Shown one piece after another: positions 7,565-14,614 of a stretch of DNA of 50,412 nucleotides; the first letter of the stretch is position 1, and the number at the start of each line of letters is the position of its first letter. The position numbers were made by a program, and so were the translations under genes. Source of the stretch: Rhodospirillaceae bacterium (GTDB lineage: Bacteria; Pseudomonadota; Alphaproteobacteria; GCA-2721365); contig PBKC01000034.1 in assembly GCA_002721365.1 (NCBI GenBank), positions 1 through 50,412 of the forward strand, in the 5' to 3' direction. The notes below the pieces were generated by a model. The model was not told the origin of the DNA, ran no database searches, and saw only the letters and a list, made by a program, of their open reading frames with translations.

Positions 7565-7879
7565 ATGACCGACGAGACTCAGCCCAAGCGCCCGAGCCAC
7601 TTCGCCTATCAGGTCCGCGACAGCGAGGACGGCAAGTCCTTCTTCAACAAGGTCGGCGCGGCCTTCGCCCATAAGGACGGCCAGGGCTACAACGTCGTGC
7701 TCGATTCCGTCCCCGTCGACGGCCGCGTCACCCTGAGGACGCCGCAGGAGCGGCTTCAGGACATGCGGAACGAGCCGCAGCCTCAGCCGCAAACGCAGCA
7801 GCAGGAGCAAACGCAGCAGCAGCAAGCGGAGCCGCAGGCGCCGTCTCAGCCGCAGCAGACGCAGGAGCATGAACGGTGA
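7565..7879 (+). CDS. Small protein with Gln-rich tail, coupling-ATPase neighbour
   Basis: GAAAGGA precedes the ATG at 7565. The first 65 residues form a compact, probably beta-rich domain (SHFAYQVRDSEDG, FFNKVGAAFAHKDGQGYNVV, SVPVDGRVTL). The last 35 residues are almost entirely Gln, Pro and Glu, with runs such as QQQEQTQQQQ, predicted disordered. I recall similar small proteins next to TraG-type genes in alphaproteobacterial elements but cannot assign a role. Its stop overlaps the GTG of the next gene by 4 nt, indicating coupled translation. Confidence 0.7.
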   Translation: MTDETQPKRPSHFAYQVRDSEDGKSFFNKVGAAFAHKDGQGYNVVLDSVPVDGRVTLRTPQERLQDMRNEPQPQPQTQQQEQTQQQQAEPQAPSQPQQTQEHER

Positions 7880-8157
7880 GCGAGGCCGCGAGCTTCGCGG
7901 CAGCGCCGCCGGCGATCACGACCCAGGCCGAGCTCGATCACCTGACCGCCAACCGTCCCGCCTCCGCGCCCGAGCAGCATCTGACGCCGGACGGGCCCGA
8001 TGCGGGCCAGGTGCGCCAGCAGGTCGACGCCATGGCGGAGAACCGGATCGCCCATCTTCAAAACCGGTTGCAGCACGTGCGGGAAGGTTTCGAGCGGGAC
8101 TACGCCTTCGGTCAGGTTCAGAACCGGGCACAGACAGACTTCGAGCGTTGCCGCTAA
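7876..8157 (+). CDS. Small helical hypothetical protein
   Basis: The GTG at 7876 overlaps the preceding stop (GTGA), so translation is probably coupled. The 93-residue product has an Ala/Pro-rich N-terminus and a charged helical C-terminal half (RQQVDAMAENRIAHLQNRLQ). No motif is recognised. It ends the operon that begins at 4875; a promoter for the following genes lies just downstream. Confidence 0.6.
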   Translation: MSEAASFAAAPPAITTQAELDHLTANRPASAPEQHLTPDGPDAGQVRQQVDAMAENRIAHLQNRLQHVREGFERDYAFGQVQNRAQTDFERCR

Positions 8158-8175
8158 GCGAACTCGAATAAAAGC

Positions 8176-8205
8176 TTGCGACGAATGAATGTTCATGATA
8201 TGTTC
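8176..8205 (+). promoter_or_regulatory. Sigma-70-like promoter with LexA (SOS) box on its -10
   Basis: TTGCGA (8176-8181), 17 nt, TATGTT (8199-8204) forms a plausible promoter. Overlapping the -10 is GTTC-ATGATAT-GTTC (8191-8205), an exact match to the GTTC-N7-GTTC direct repeat recognised by alphaproteobacterial LexA. Binding there would block RNA polymerase until DNA damage. The promoter reads into the small acidic gene and the serine recombinase, so recombination would be SOS-inducible. The match and position are seen; the regulation is inferred. Confidence 0.7.
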
Positions 8206-8264
8206 TCTTCTTCGTTTCAGCAAAAAGGGGGAGAGACGAGACAAGAAGAAAAGGAAACAGAACG

Positions 8265-8615
8265 ATGAAAGACCATCGCAACCATGAATCAATGACTGAG
8301 GGTGTGGATGTGGTTGCGGAGCCCCGCGGTTATGCCGACGCGCCCGCTTTTGATGCCGATGAATACCGGCCTTATCTCGCCGGGCTCGATCTGACCGACG
8401 AGCAGGCGAACGAGCTGCTGGCGACGCTTTGGGACATCATGAAGGCCTTCGTCGAGCTGGGCTTCGGCCTCGATTCTATCCACCGGTTTTTGCCGGAGCT
8501 GAACGCCGTTTCTGAGGAAATGGGCGATTCCGAGGTACAATCGGAGAGCCATTCATTCAGTCAGACATTTGAGGCGTCCGCCGGAGACGGCAGGGACGGG
8601 AAAGAGGATTCATGA
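8265..8615 (+). CDS. Acidic small protein co-transcribed with the recombinase
   Basis: The ATG at 8265 follows AAAGGAAAC. The 116-residue product is strongly acidic, with a helical core LTDEQANELLATLWDIMKAF and VELGFGLDSIHRF and polar ends. Its stop overlaps the recombinase start (ATGA), and both lie behind the SOS-box promoter at 8176-8205. Small partners encoded next to large serine recombinases can be directionality factors or stability partners; here that is only a contextual guess, as no excisionase motif is visible. An internal ATG ten codons in is a possible alternative start. Confidence 0.7.
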   Translation: MKDHRNHESMTEGVDVVAEPRGYADAPAFDADEYRPYLAGLDLTDEQANELLATLWDIMKAFVELGFGLDSIHRFLPELNAVSEEMGDSEVQSESHSFSQTFEASAGDGRDGKEDS

Positions 8616-10297
8616 TCCGGGATACCATTCGAAAAGCCGTCATCTATTGCCGGGTTTCCAGCACGGCGCAGACCAAGCGGGGCGACGGTCTGGGCTCGCA
8701 GGAAACCCGCTGCCGTGAATACGCCCGGATACGCCGGTACGAGGTGGTGCAGGTCTTCACCGACGATCTCAGCGGCGGCGCCGCGGATCGTCCCGGCGTC
8801 AAGGCGATGCTCGCCTTCCTCAAGAAGCAGCGCGGCGAGCCGCATGTCGTGCTCGTCGACGACATCTCACGCCTGGCGCGCTCGGTGAGCGCCCATATCG
8901 AATTGCGCGCCGCGATCAACCTCGTGGGCGGCGTTCTCGAATCCCCGACGATGGAGTTCGGGGACGATGCCGACAGCGAGCTCCAGGAGTACATCCTCGC
9001 GACCGTCGCGCAGCATCAGCGGCGCAAGAACGCCGAGCAGACCAAGAACCGCATGCGCTCGCGCCTCATGAACGGCTATTGGGTGTTTCAGGTCCCCGTC
9101 GGCTATCGCTACGAGAAGGCCGGCGGCCACGGCAAGGTTCTCGTCCGCAACGAGCCGCTGGCCTCGATCGTCCGGGAGGCGCTCGAAGGCTATGCTTCGG
9201 GCCGTTTCCAGCTTCAGGCGGAAGTAAAGCGCTTTCTGGAGGAGCATCCCGAGTTCCCGCGCGGCCGGAACGGCATCGTCCGCAATCAGCGTGTCACCGA
9301 TCTGCTGAACCAAGTCGTCTATGCGGGCTATGTCGAAGCGCCGTCATGGGACGTCAGCCTGCGCGAAGGCAGGCATGAGGGGCTGATCAGCTTCGAGACC
9401 TTCGGGAAGATTCAGGACCGTCTGCACGGCAAGGCGCGCGCGCCCGTACGCAAGGATATCAACGCCGACTTCCCGCTGCGGGGCTCGGTCGTCTGCGGCG
9501 ATTGCGGCACGCCGCTCACCGCCTGCTGGTCTTCGGGCCGCAACGCCCGCTACCCCTATTATCTCTGCCCGAAGCGGGGCTGTGAGAGCTACGGGAAGTC
9601 GATCAAGCGCGAGGTGATCGAGGGCGAGTTCGAGGCGCTGCTCCTGTCCCTCAAACCCACCGAAGCCTTGTTCAAGGCGGCCAAGGCGATGTTCCGCAAG
9701 CTCTGGGACCATCGGCTGGGCCTTCAGCAGGAGCGCGGCCGCTCGCTCGAAAGCGAGATCAGGAAGATCGAGCGCAACCTTGATCAGCTGCTCGATCGGA
9801 TCGTCGAGACGGACTCGCCGACTGTGATCCGGGCCTATGAGAGCCGGGTCAGGGACCTCGAGATGCGGAAGCTCGAAATGCGCGAGAAGATCGCGCAATG
9901 CGGCCGTCCGCTCCGCGGGTTCGACGAGTCACTTAGAACCGCCCTCGACTTTCTCGGAAACCCGCACAGACTCTGGGCTTCCGACCGGCTGGACCACAAG
10001 AAGACGGTGATCAAGCTCGCCTTTTGCGACCGTCTCGTCTATGTCCGAAATGAGGGGTTTAGAACCGCCGATCTGGCCTTGCCGTTCAGCCTCCTGAAGA
10101 CGATCGGCGAAGCTTCTGAACAGCCTGAAAGCAGCGGGAACACAGGCGTTCCGGCGACTTCACTTCCGGCAGCACCTTCCAACACCGGCGGCACTTCCGG
10201 CCCTTGGCTATCTCAATATGGAGAGATGGCGCGCCCTGCAGGATTCGAACCTGCGACCTACGGCTTAGAAGGCCGTTGCTCTATCCAGCTGAGCTAA
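8612..10297 (+). CDS. Large serine recombinase (element integrase)
   Basis: The 561-residue protein has the large-serine-recombinase layout. The catalytic domain begins IYCRVSSTAQTKRG, making Ser16 the nucleophile, and continues through DDISRLAR. A recombinase domain follows (about 155-280), then a zinc ribbon with Cys295, Cys298, Cys319 and Cys324, and a coiled coil (about 350-430). These enzymes integrate and excise DNA between short att sites. AGAGG precedes the ATG, which overlaps the previous stop. The last 23 codons are antisense to tRNA-Arg, ending MARPAGFEPATYGLEGRC..., and the TAA stop is the complement of tRNA bases 7-9. The C-terminus is thus supplied by the target site; before it the tail is Ser/Gly/Pro-rich and probably disordered. 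The SOS box upstream suggests damage induction. Confidence 0.93.
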   Translation: MIRDTIRKAVIYCRVSSTAQTKRGDGLGSQETRCREYARIRRYEVVQVFTDDLSGGAADRPGVKAMLAFLKKQRGEPHVVLVDDISRLARSVSAHIELRAAINLVGGVLESPTMEFGDDADSELQEYILATVAQHQRRKNAEQTKNRMRSRLMNGYWVFQVPVGYRYEKAGGHGKVLVRNEPLASIVREALEGYASGRFQLQAEVKRFLEEHPEFPRGRNGIVRNQRVTDLLNQVVYAGYVEAPSWDVSLREGRHEGLISFETFGKIQDRLHGKARAPVRKDINADFPLRGSVVCGDCGTPLTACWSSGRNARYPYYLCPKRGCESYGKSIKREVIEGEFEALLLSLKPTEALFKAAKAMFRKLWDHRLGLQQERGRSLESEIRKIERNLDQLLDRIVETDSPTVIRAYESRVRDLEMRKLEMREKIAQCGRPLRGFDESLRTALDFLGNPHRLWASDRLDHKKTVIKLAFCDRLVYVRNEGFRTADLALPFSLLKTIGEASEQPESSGNTGVPATSLPAAPSNTGGTSGPWLSQYGEMARPAGFEPATYGLEGRCSIQLS

Positions 10298-10303
10298 GGG
10301 CGC
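10227..10303 (-). tRNA. tRNA-Arg (anticodon TCT), integration target
   Basis: The minus strand reads GCGCCCT (5' acceptor arm, 10303-10297), a D arm, the anticodon stem-loop ACGGC-CTTCTAA-GCCGT with anticodon TCT, a T arm GCAGG-TTCGAAT-CCTGC, AGGGCGC, discriminator G and an encoded CCA (10229-10227). All arms pair. The 3' half faces the mobile element, whose recombinase gene overlaps the whole tRNA on the other strand. The attachment site is therefore expected in the T arm or acceptor 3' half; the crossover point cannot be fixed without the left junction. Confidence 0.97.
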
Positions 10304-10319
10304 CCATGGGTCCGCGCGG

Positions 10320-10625
10320 TCAGCGGACGCGGTCGGTGCGGAAGTTCTCGGCGTAGCTCTTGGGTCGGAGCGTGCGTTCCCGCGGCTCCTCGATATCGTA
10401 GGTGAGGCCGTGGCGCTGGGCATAGGCCACCGCGTCCTCGCAACTGTCGAACTGCAGACGGACCTGCTGGGTAGTGTCGGCCGAGCTGGTCCAGCCCATC
10501 AGCCGGTCGACGGTGCGGGGCGCGCTGGGCTCGAACTCCAGCACCCATTTCCTGGTGTTCGCCCGACCCGACTGCATCGCCGTCTTCGTCGGGCGATAGA
10601 TCCTGACATCGGCGGTGTTCTGCAC
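10320..10625 (-). CDS. Complex I accessory subunit, NDUFS4 type
   Basis: The product matches the ETC complex I subunit family (mitochondrial NDUFS4, 18 kDa), found in Alphaproteobacteria and mitochondria. It begins VQNTADVRIYRPTKTAMQSG, continues with KWVLEFEP and LMGWTSSADTTQQVRLQFDS, and ends in the family hallmark RPKSYAENFRTDRVR. It stabilises the NADH-oxidising arm of respiratory complex I. I chose the GTG at 10625 (101 residues, family length), with GGAGA upstream; the open frame continues further back without homology. It stands alone between tRNA-Arg and rnhB rather than in a nuo operon, as is usual for this subunit. Confidence 0.88.
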   Translation of the reverse strand: MQNTADVRIYRPTKTAMQSGRANTRKWVLEFEPSAPRTVDRLMGWTSSADTTQQVRLQFDSCEDAVAYAQRHGLTYDIEEPRERTLRPKSYAENFRTDRVR

Positions 10626-10710
10626 GGCGATCGTCTCCGAAAAAGGCCACCTGACGGTATAGGTGACGCGGCGCCCGTGGGCAAGGTTGCGCTGCGGTAT
10701 GAGGGCGGCC

Positions 10711-11646
10711 TCACCCCGCGGCGGCGGCCTCCACCGGCCGCGCCAGCACGCGGAGAAGCGCCTCGGCCCGCGGCTCCGCCACCGGCAGGTTGTGCCAGGC
10801 GGCGAATCGCCCGGCGCCGACCACCATCGCGCCGTCCTCGGCCGCGCCGCAGGCACGGAAGGTCCACTGACGGCGGAAGCATTTGAGCACGCCGACATGG
10901 CGGTCCTCGCCGTCGAAAACGGCGTGGAGATCGTTGCGGAGGACGACGAGGCGGAGGCTGAGGTTCCCCGCCCCCACCGCCTCGTCGAGGCCGGGCAGCG
11001 CCGGTTCCATCGCCCCGCCACCGAACAGCGTCGAAAGCGGCGCGAAGGTCCGGCGGTGATGGCGCGTCGGCCCCAGCCTGAGGAGGCCCAGATAATGCTC
11101 CTCGGTTCCGTAGCCCTGGTTGGTCAGCCAACCATAGCCCGGATAGCGGCGGGCGAGCCGCGCCATCAGCCGGTCGCGGGTCACCTTGGCGATCACCGAG
11201 GCGGCGGCGATCGACAAGACGCTCGAATCGCCCTTCACCACGGTCTGCACCGGGCAAGGAAGCGCCGGCGGCTGGTTCCCGTCGACGAGGGCGATGGCGA
11301 GGTCGTCGGCGCAGCCGAGATCGGCAACGGCGCGCTGCATGGCGGTAAGGGCGGCGCGGCGGATGTTGATGCGGTCGATCTCGGCCGCGCTGGCCGCGCC
11401 GACGCCGACACGGGCTGCGGCGCGGATCAGGTCGTGGAAGCGCGCGCGCTCCGCCGCCGAGAGCTGCTTCGAATCGGTGAGCCCTTTGAGCTTCGCCGGC
11501 CGCCGCCGCCATTCGCCCGGCAGCACCACCGCGGCGGCCACCACCGGTCCGGCGAGCGGCGCGCAACCGGCCTCGTCGACGCCGGCCACCATGCCGTCGA
11601 TGTCGCGCTCCGTCGCAAGTGTCGGTAGGGTCCGGTCCCGGCCCAT
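10711..11646 (-). CDS. rnhB: Ribonuclease HII with altered GRG motif and C-terminal extension
   Basis: RNase HII cuts 5' of ribonucleotides in DNA and RNA-DNA hybrids. The start MGRDRTLP at 11646 follows GGGGGAG; an upstream frame to 11718 is less likely because the divergent gene starts at 11681. The core is intact: VDEAG (Asp24, Glu25), TDSKQLS, VDGN, and AAASVIAKVTRDRL with its Asp, ending with GPTRHHRRTFAPL. Two features are unusual. The junction-recognising GRG motif is GCA here (residues 27-29). After the normal end (about residue 205) there are about 100 extra residues, including LSLRLVVLRNDLHAVFDGED and GAMVVGAGRFAAWHNLP, that I do not recognise. Total length is 311 against about 200-220 usual. 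Confidence 0.88.
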   Translation of the reverse strand: MGRDRTLPTLATERDIDGMVAGVDEAGCAPLAGPVVAAAVVLPGEWRRRPAKLKGLTDSKQLSAAERARFHDLIRAAARVGVGAASAAEIDRINIRRAALTAMQRAVADLGCADDLAIALVDGNQPPALPCPVQTVVKGDSSVLSIAAASVIAKVTRDRLMARLARRYPGYGWLTNQGYGTEEHYLGLLRLGPTRHHRRTFAPLSTLFGGGAMEPALPGLDEAVGAGNLSLRLVVLRNDLHAVFDGEDRHVGVLKCFRRQWTFRACGAAEDGAMVVGAGRFAAWHNLPVAEPRAEALLRVLARPVEAAAAG

Positions 11647-11680
11647 AGTCTCCCCCGTCAGCGAAGCGAGCCTCGCGGCG

Positions 11681-12691
11681 ATGCCGAATGCCACACCGAC
11701 CATCGCGGACAAGGTCACTTTCCTAAGCCGGCCCGAATCCTACCCGCTGGGTGCCCTCCGGGTCGAGGTCCGCGAGACGCACATGTCGTGGGTCTTCCTG
11801 ACCGGGGACAGGGTCTACAAGCTGAAGAAGCCGGTCCGCTACGATTATCTCGACTTCTCGACACTCACCGCCCGCTACCGGGATTCGATGGACGAGGTCA
11901 GGCTCAACCGGCGGCTGGCCGGGGACGTCTATATCGGCCTGGTGCCGCTGTCGCGCCATGCGGACGGCAGCCTCATCCTCAGCGCCGGGGCGCATGAGGT
12001 CGACTGGCTGGTGGAGATGCGGCGGCTGCCCGCCGACCGCATGCTGGACCGGCTGATCGCCGCCGGCCGGGTGGAGGATGCCGATCTCGACCGCCTGGGC
12101 GAAGTGCTGGCCCGGTTCTTCGCCGGGGCGGAGCGCGTGGCATTGTCGGGCGACGCCTACCGGGCGCGACTGGGGGCGGAGATCGACGGCAACCGGTCCG
12201 AGCTCACCGACCCCGCCTTCGGCCTGCCCCGCGACCTCGTCGAACGCGTGACGGACCGGCAGCGCGCCGTCCTCGCGACCGATGCCGGCCTGTTCGACGC
12301 CCGCGCCACCGCGGGCCGTATCGTCGAGGGGCATGGCGATCTCCGACCCGAGCATGTCGCCCTGCTCGACACCCCGGTCGTGATCGATTGCATCGAATTC
12401 AACCGCGATTTCCGCATTCTCGACCCGGCCGACGAGATCGCCTTCCTGGCCATGGACAGCGACCGCCTGGGCGCCCCGGCGGTCGGCCCCCGCGTTCTCG
12501 CCGCCTATGCCCGCATGTCGGGCGACGCGCCCCCCGACGGCCTGTTCGCCTTCTACCGCAGCCACCGGGCGACGGTGCGCGCCAAGATCGCCATCTGGCA
12601 CAACCGCGAGCCCGACACCGCCGACCCGGCCAAGTGGCACCGCCGCGCGCTCGACTACCTGCGCCTCGCGGAACGGGATCTGCAGGGGTAG
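11681..12691 (+). CDS. Aminoglycoside-phosphotransferase-like kinase-fold protein
   Basis: The ATG at 11681 gives 336 residues; longer open frame upstream is antisense to rnhB. The protein resembles the kinase-fold half of proteins that are elsewhere fused to an AAA ATPase domain. It starts with ETHMSWVFLTGDRVYKLKKP (nucleotide-binding Lys region) and then FLDFSTL and EVRLNRRLAGDVYIGLVPLS. The catalytic loop is GRIVEGHGDLRPEHV and the metal-binding loop VVIDCIEFNRDFRILDPADE. The ATPase half is absent. The substrate is unknown; small-molecule or protein phosphorylation are both possible. It is divergent from rnhB with a 34-bp gap that must hold both start regions. Confidence 0.75.
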   Translation: MPNATPTIADKVTFLSRPESYPLGALRVEVRETHMSWVFLTGDRVYKLKKPVRYDYLDFSTLTARYRDSMDEVRLNRRLAGDVYIGLVPLSRHADGSLILSAGAHEVDWLVEMRRLPADRMLDRLIAAGRVEDADLDRLGEVLARFFAGAERVALSGDAYRARLGAEIDGNRSELTDPAFGLPRDLVERVTDRQRAVLATDAGLFDARATAGRIVEGHGDLRPEHVALLDTPVVIDCIEFNRDFRILDPADEIAFLAMDSDRLGAPAVGPRVLAAYARMSGDAPPDGLFAFYRSHRATVRAKIAIWHNREPDTADPAKWHRRALDYLRLAERDLQG

Positions 12692-12748
12692 GGTGACGCT
12701 GATATCCGGCTGCACGACGCGATCCTAGCTAAAGGTTCACGGCCGTCG

Positions 12749-12876
12749 CGCTCCCCACCTCACCCCGGCCCTCTCCTCCCCCAAGGGGTGGAGAGGGAGA
12801 ATAAACAGTGCCGCCGCAAAGTAATCCCCCTCCCCCCCTTGGGGGAGGAGGGGTTAGGGGAGGTGGGGAAAGCGAA
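12749..12876. repeat. Paired palindromic CCTCACCCC-type dispersed repeat
   Basis: A C-rich block beginning CGCTCCCCACCTCACCCC and a G-rich block ending AGGTGGGGAAAGCG face each other as an imperfect long inverted repeat in the 200-bp gap between two convergent genes. A related copy in opposite orientation lies at 41686-41795. This is a REP-like extragenic element, not a gene. No T-rich terminator tail is seen, but the fold could stop transcription from both sides. Confidence 0.7.
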
Positions 12877-12891
12877 GGCCGGAGAGCCCTC

Positions 12892-13878
12892 TCAGTCCCC
12901 CTCCAGCGCCGTGACCGACCCGTTCTCGTGGAGCGCGCGGATGGCGGCGGCGATCAGCGGCGCGCTGTCGAGGACGACGAGCTTCTCTCCCACTCGCGCC
13001 CGGTCGACGCGGAAGGGCGGGACGGTGTCCGTCACCACCACCCGGTCGATGGCGGGGCTGGCGAACAGTGCCTCGGCGCCGCCCATGAACAGGCCGTGGG
13101 TCGCGCAGGCGATCACCGCCTCGGCCCCCTCCGCCCGGCAGGCCTCCGCGGCGCGGACCAGCGTCCCGCCGGTGCCGATCATGTCGTCCAGGATCGCCAC
13201 CGTCCGGCCGGCGACCTCGCCCACCAGCGTGCCGCCGCTCACCACGCCTTCGCTGCGGTATTTCTCGACGAAACCGCTGCCGACCGCGCAGCCCGTCGCT
13301 GCGGCGAGACCCTGACGAAAGCGCTCGGCGCGCTTGACCCCACCTTCATCGGGCGAGACCACGACCAGCCCCGCATCCCCCGCCGTCGCCCGGACATGAT
13401 CGACGAACAGCTTCCGCGCCTCCAGATGTTCGGCCGGCATGCGGAAGGCGTTGTCGTAGGCGGCACGGTTGTGGACGTCGACGGTGACGATGCGGTCGGT
13501 GCCGACGGCCTCGAACAGCGCGGCGACATAGCGCGTCGTCACCGGGTCGCGCGGCTTGGTCCGGCGATCCTTGCGGGCGTAACACAGATAAGGAACGACG
13601 GCGGTGACCCGAACGGCGCCGGCATCCTTCAACCCGCCGATGAAGAACAGCAGGCGCGCGAGCTTGTCGTTAACGCTCATCCCGTCGCCGCCGTGGAGCG
13701 ACTGGACCAGGTAGACATCGCTGCCGCGCACGCTTTCGAGCGGCCGAATCTTGTGCTCGCCGTCCTCGAAGTCGCGTTCCTCATGGGCGAGCGGCTTGAC
13801 GCCCAGAATTGCCGCGATGCGAGCGGCGAAGTCCCGGCCGGCGTTCAGGGCGGCGATTCGCGGGGCCGTTGTGGTCAT
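12892..13878 (-). CDS. prs: Ribose-phosphate pyrophosphokinase family protein
   Basis: PRPP synthase converts ribose 5-phosphate and ATP to PRPP. I choose the ATG at 13878 (328 residues), with GGAG 6 nt upstream; another ATG lies at 13890. Seen: [20 protein letters not shown] (the ATP flexible-loop region), [13 protein letters not shown] (the DxHxxxxxGFF region, altered), [15 protein letters not shown], and the PRPP-binding loop [14 protein letters not shown]. The altered DxH region and the [11 protein letters not shown] stretch set it apart from canonical bacterial Prs and recall archaeal-type or secondary PRPP synthases. It is divergent from a phosphoribosyltransferase-fold gene, so both may serve one salvage pathway. 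Confidence 0.85.
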   Translation of the reverse strand: MTTTAPRIAALNAGRDFAARIAAILGVKPLAHEERDFEDGEHKIRPLESVRGSDVYLVQSLHGGDGMSVNDKLARLLFFIGGLKDAGAVRVTAVVPYLCYARKDRRTKPRDPVTTRYVAALFEAVGTDRIVTVDVHNRAAYDNAFRMPAEHLEARKLFVDHVRATAGDAGLVVVSPDEGGVKRAERFRQGLAAATGCAVGSGFVEKYRSEGVVSGGTLVGEVAGRTVAILDDMIGTGGTLVRAAEACRAEGAEAVIACATHGLFMGGAEALFASPAIDRVVVTDTVPPFRVDRARVGEKLVVLDSAPLIAAAIRALHENGSVTALEGD

Positions 13879-13981
13879 GGAGCGCTCCATCCGATCGCTA
13901 GTTCATAAGAACCATTCCCCTTCCACCCCTGTTCCCGCAACAATCGGGATCAAGGAAGGAGGAAAGTCGGAGGAGACATCG

Positions 13982-14608
13982 ATGTTCGACGACCGTGCCG
14001 ACGCGGGACGGCAACTGGCCGGGCGACTTGAAGGTTGCGCCGGAAGCGCCCCCATCGTTCTCGCCCTGCCGCGGGGCGGCGTGGCGGTGGCGCGCGAAAT
14101 CGCCGACGCCCTGGGGGCGCCGCTCGACCTCCTGATGGTGCGGAAGATCGGCCTGCCCTGGCAGCCGGAACTGGCCCTGGGCGCGATCGTCGACGGCGCC
14201 GAGCCGCAGACGGTGATCAACGAGGACGTGGCGGCGATGGTGCGCCTGCCCGCCGACTACATCGAGGAAGAGAGCCGCCGCCAGCTCGCGGAGATCGAAC
14301 GCCGGCGCAAGGCTTGGCTCGGCGACAGGGCGCCGCTGGACGTCGCCGGACGCACCGTGATCGTCGTCGACGACGGCATCGCCACCGGCGCCACCACCCG
14401 CGCCGCGCTCCGCGGCCTTCGCCGCCGCAAGCCGGCGCATCTGGTCCTTGCCGTTCCCGTCGCACCGCCCGACACGGTCGCCAAGCTCCAGGCGGAGGTC
14501 GACGACCTCATCTGCCTGGAAACGCCCCGCGATTTCGGCGCCATCGGCTTCTTCTACCGCGACTTCCACCAGATGACCGACGACGAAGTCATGGCGCTGC
14601 TGGGGTGA
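13982..14608 (+). CDS. Phosphoribosyltransferase-family protein
   Basis: GGAGGAGA lies just before the ATG at 13982. The 208-residue protein has the type I PRTase fold: an N-terminal ALPRGGVAVAREIADALGAP strand-helix, LMVRKIG, and the PRPP-binding loop TVIVVDDGIATGATTRAAL. The hood region is not that of any specific base-using PRTase that I recognise; stand-alone members are often annotated only as phosphoribosyltransferase. It is divergent from the PRPP synthase-like gene (103 bp between starts). Substrate unknown. Confidence 0.85.
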   Translation: MFDDRADAGRQLAGRLEGCAGSAPIVLALPRGGVAVAREIADALGAPLDLLMVRKIGLPWQPELALGAIVDGAEPQTVINEDVAAMVRLPADYIEEESRRQLAEIERRRKAWLGDRAPLDVAGRTVIVVDDGIATGATTRAALRGLRRRKPAHLVLAVPVAPPDTVAKLQAEVDDLICLETPRDFGAIGFFYRDFHQMTDDEVMALLG

Positions 14609-14614
14609 CGGGCC

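Larger units (their letters stand above)
1..10230. mobile_element. Right part of an integrative element inserted at tRNA-Arg(TCT)
   Basis: The segment carries two serine recombinases, a VirD4/TraG-type ATPase, small transfer-like proteins and an AT-rich patch, and stops at the 3' end of tRNA-Arg, a classic integration target. The large serine recombinase is the last gene and runs into the tRNA. Gene content changes at once to housekeeping genes after the tRNA. The left boundary is not in the window, and I found no second copy of the tRNA 3' end in the first 10 kb, so the element extends to the left. No relaxase, VirB4-type ATPase or pilus genes are visible here, so self-transfer cannot be judged from this window. 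Confidence 0.75.

Noticed and set aside
1..10230. Prophage
   Set aside because: No capsid, portal, terminase, tail or lysis genes are present; the VirD4/TraG-type ATPase points to a conjugative or mobilisable element.
10227..10297. The C-terminal peptide MARPAGFEPATYGLEGRC as a functional protein domain
   Set aside because: It is the translation of the tRNA-Arg complement. Such peptides recur at the ends of genes that run into tRNAs and do not show selection as protein.
12749..12876. CRISPR-like array
   Set aside because: There is one long inverted pair, not regularly spaced direct repeats; related copies are dispersed singly. No cas genes are present.
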